Positions 63,924-64,000 of a stretch of 64,000 bases of DNA are shown here, piece by piece. The position numbers were made by a program, and so were the translations under genes. The number at the start of each line of letters is the position of its first letter. Positions within the stretch are counted from its first letter, which is position 1. The notes under the pieces are model-generated. The model searched no databases, was not told the origin of the DNA, and worked only from the letters and a program-made list of their open reading frames with translations. The DNA is from Pantoea sp. At-9b (GTDB lineage Bacteria; Pseudomonadota; Gammaproteobacteria; Enterobacterales; Enterobacteriaceae), in the NCBI RefSeq assembly GCF_000175935.2, contig NC_014837.1, positions 1,550,001-1,614,000 on the forward strand. The letters run 5' to 3'.

Positions 63924-63944
63924 GGGGCCAGCTTAGCTGGCCCC
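63924..63944. terminator. bidirectional terminator between clsC and the next gene
   Basis: Nine-bp perfect stem GGGGCCAGC / GCTGGCCCC with a TTA loop, between two convergent stops. A short TTGTTT follows on the plus strand. Confidence 0.8.
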
Positions 63945-63948
63945 TTGT

Positions 63949-64000
63949 TTATGCGCGTTGCGGTTTCCCGGAGAACAGGAAGCGCAGCAATGGAATGCGC
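63949..64000 (-). CDS. 3' end of a gene on the minus strand, probably opgC
   Basis: The last 16 codons read RIPLLRFLFSGKPQRA and stop at 63949. The gene continues beyond the window. In E. coli clsC (ymdC) is followed by opgC (mdoC) on the opposite strand, so a glucan succinyltransferase is likely, but the visible part is too short to prove it. Confidence 0.45.
   Translation of the reverse strand, partial: RIPLLRFLFSGKPQRA

Overview
The window is a chromosomal segment of a gammaproteobacterium of the Enterobacterales. Gene content and order follow the Escherichia coli map in two long blocks: helD-mgsA-yccT-yccU-hspQ-rlmI-yccX-tusE-yccA-tRNA-Ser / agp-yccJ-wrbA-ymdF-rutGFDCBA-rutR, and sdiA-yecF-uvrY-uvrC-pgsA-glyW-cysT-leuZ. 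These blocks are joined to genes E. coli does not have here (a LuxI-type synthase, a BapA/Lap-like giant adhesin with its type I secretion genes, a tripartite efflux operon, a TonB receptor). This fits an Erwiniaceae member such as Pantoea. The genus is an inference from synteny and protein similarity recalled from memory.

Layout. 1-10.5 kb: conserved housekeeping genes, two tandem tRNA-Ser(TGA) genes and a glucose-1-phosphatase with an unusual Ala/Lys-rich tail. 10.8-17.9 kb: KGG-type stress protein, a DMT exporter and the complete rut operon for uracil use as nitrogen source, divergent from its regulator rutR, with a RutR operator between. 17.9-22 kb: membrane hydrolase, D-Ala/D-Ser/Gly permease, extensin-like protein, DUF4396 membrane protein. 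22.5-28.2 kb: sdiA followed in tandem by a LuxI-family AHL synthase with a 20-bp perfect-arm lux box between them, then uvrY-uvrC-pgsA and three tRNA genes.

28.16-37.91 kb: a decayed prophage/genomic island in the 3' end of leuZ, bounded by 139-bp direct repeats. It is a mosaic of wreckage (integrase 3' end, broken ParB-like gene, frameshifted HNH nuclease, terminase small subunit, terminase large subunit fused to a UmuD-like tail, a tRNA-Pro 3' fragment from another integration site) plus apparently intact cargo: an AT-rich two-gene cassette made of an unknown 149-aa protein and a polytopic M48-like metalloprotease, a GrlR-like protein and a hicAB toxin-antitoxin pair with a large inverted-repeat operator. 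The protease cassette is the best candidate for an undescribed system.

38-53.3 kb: biofilm module. A TolC-like protein, an HlyD-type adaptor and an ABC exporter form one operon divergent from a 2347-aa BapA/Lap-like adhesin with about 14 Ig-like repeats and an FG-GAP-like C-terminal region; a SulP transporter and an AriR/YmgB-type biofilm regulator follow. 53.7-64 kb: marR-MFS-HlyD-outer-membrane-factor efflux operon with a palindromic operator, a TonB-dependent siderophore receptor with a Fur-like box, two tiny membrane proteins, a GH1-like glycosidase with a Gln at the usual acid/base position, cardiolipin synthase ClsC and the 3' end of a gene that is probably opgC.
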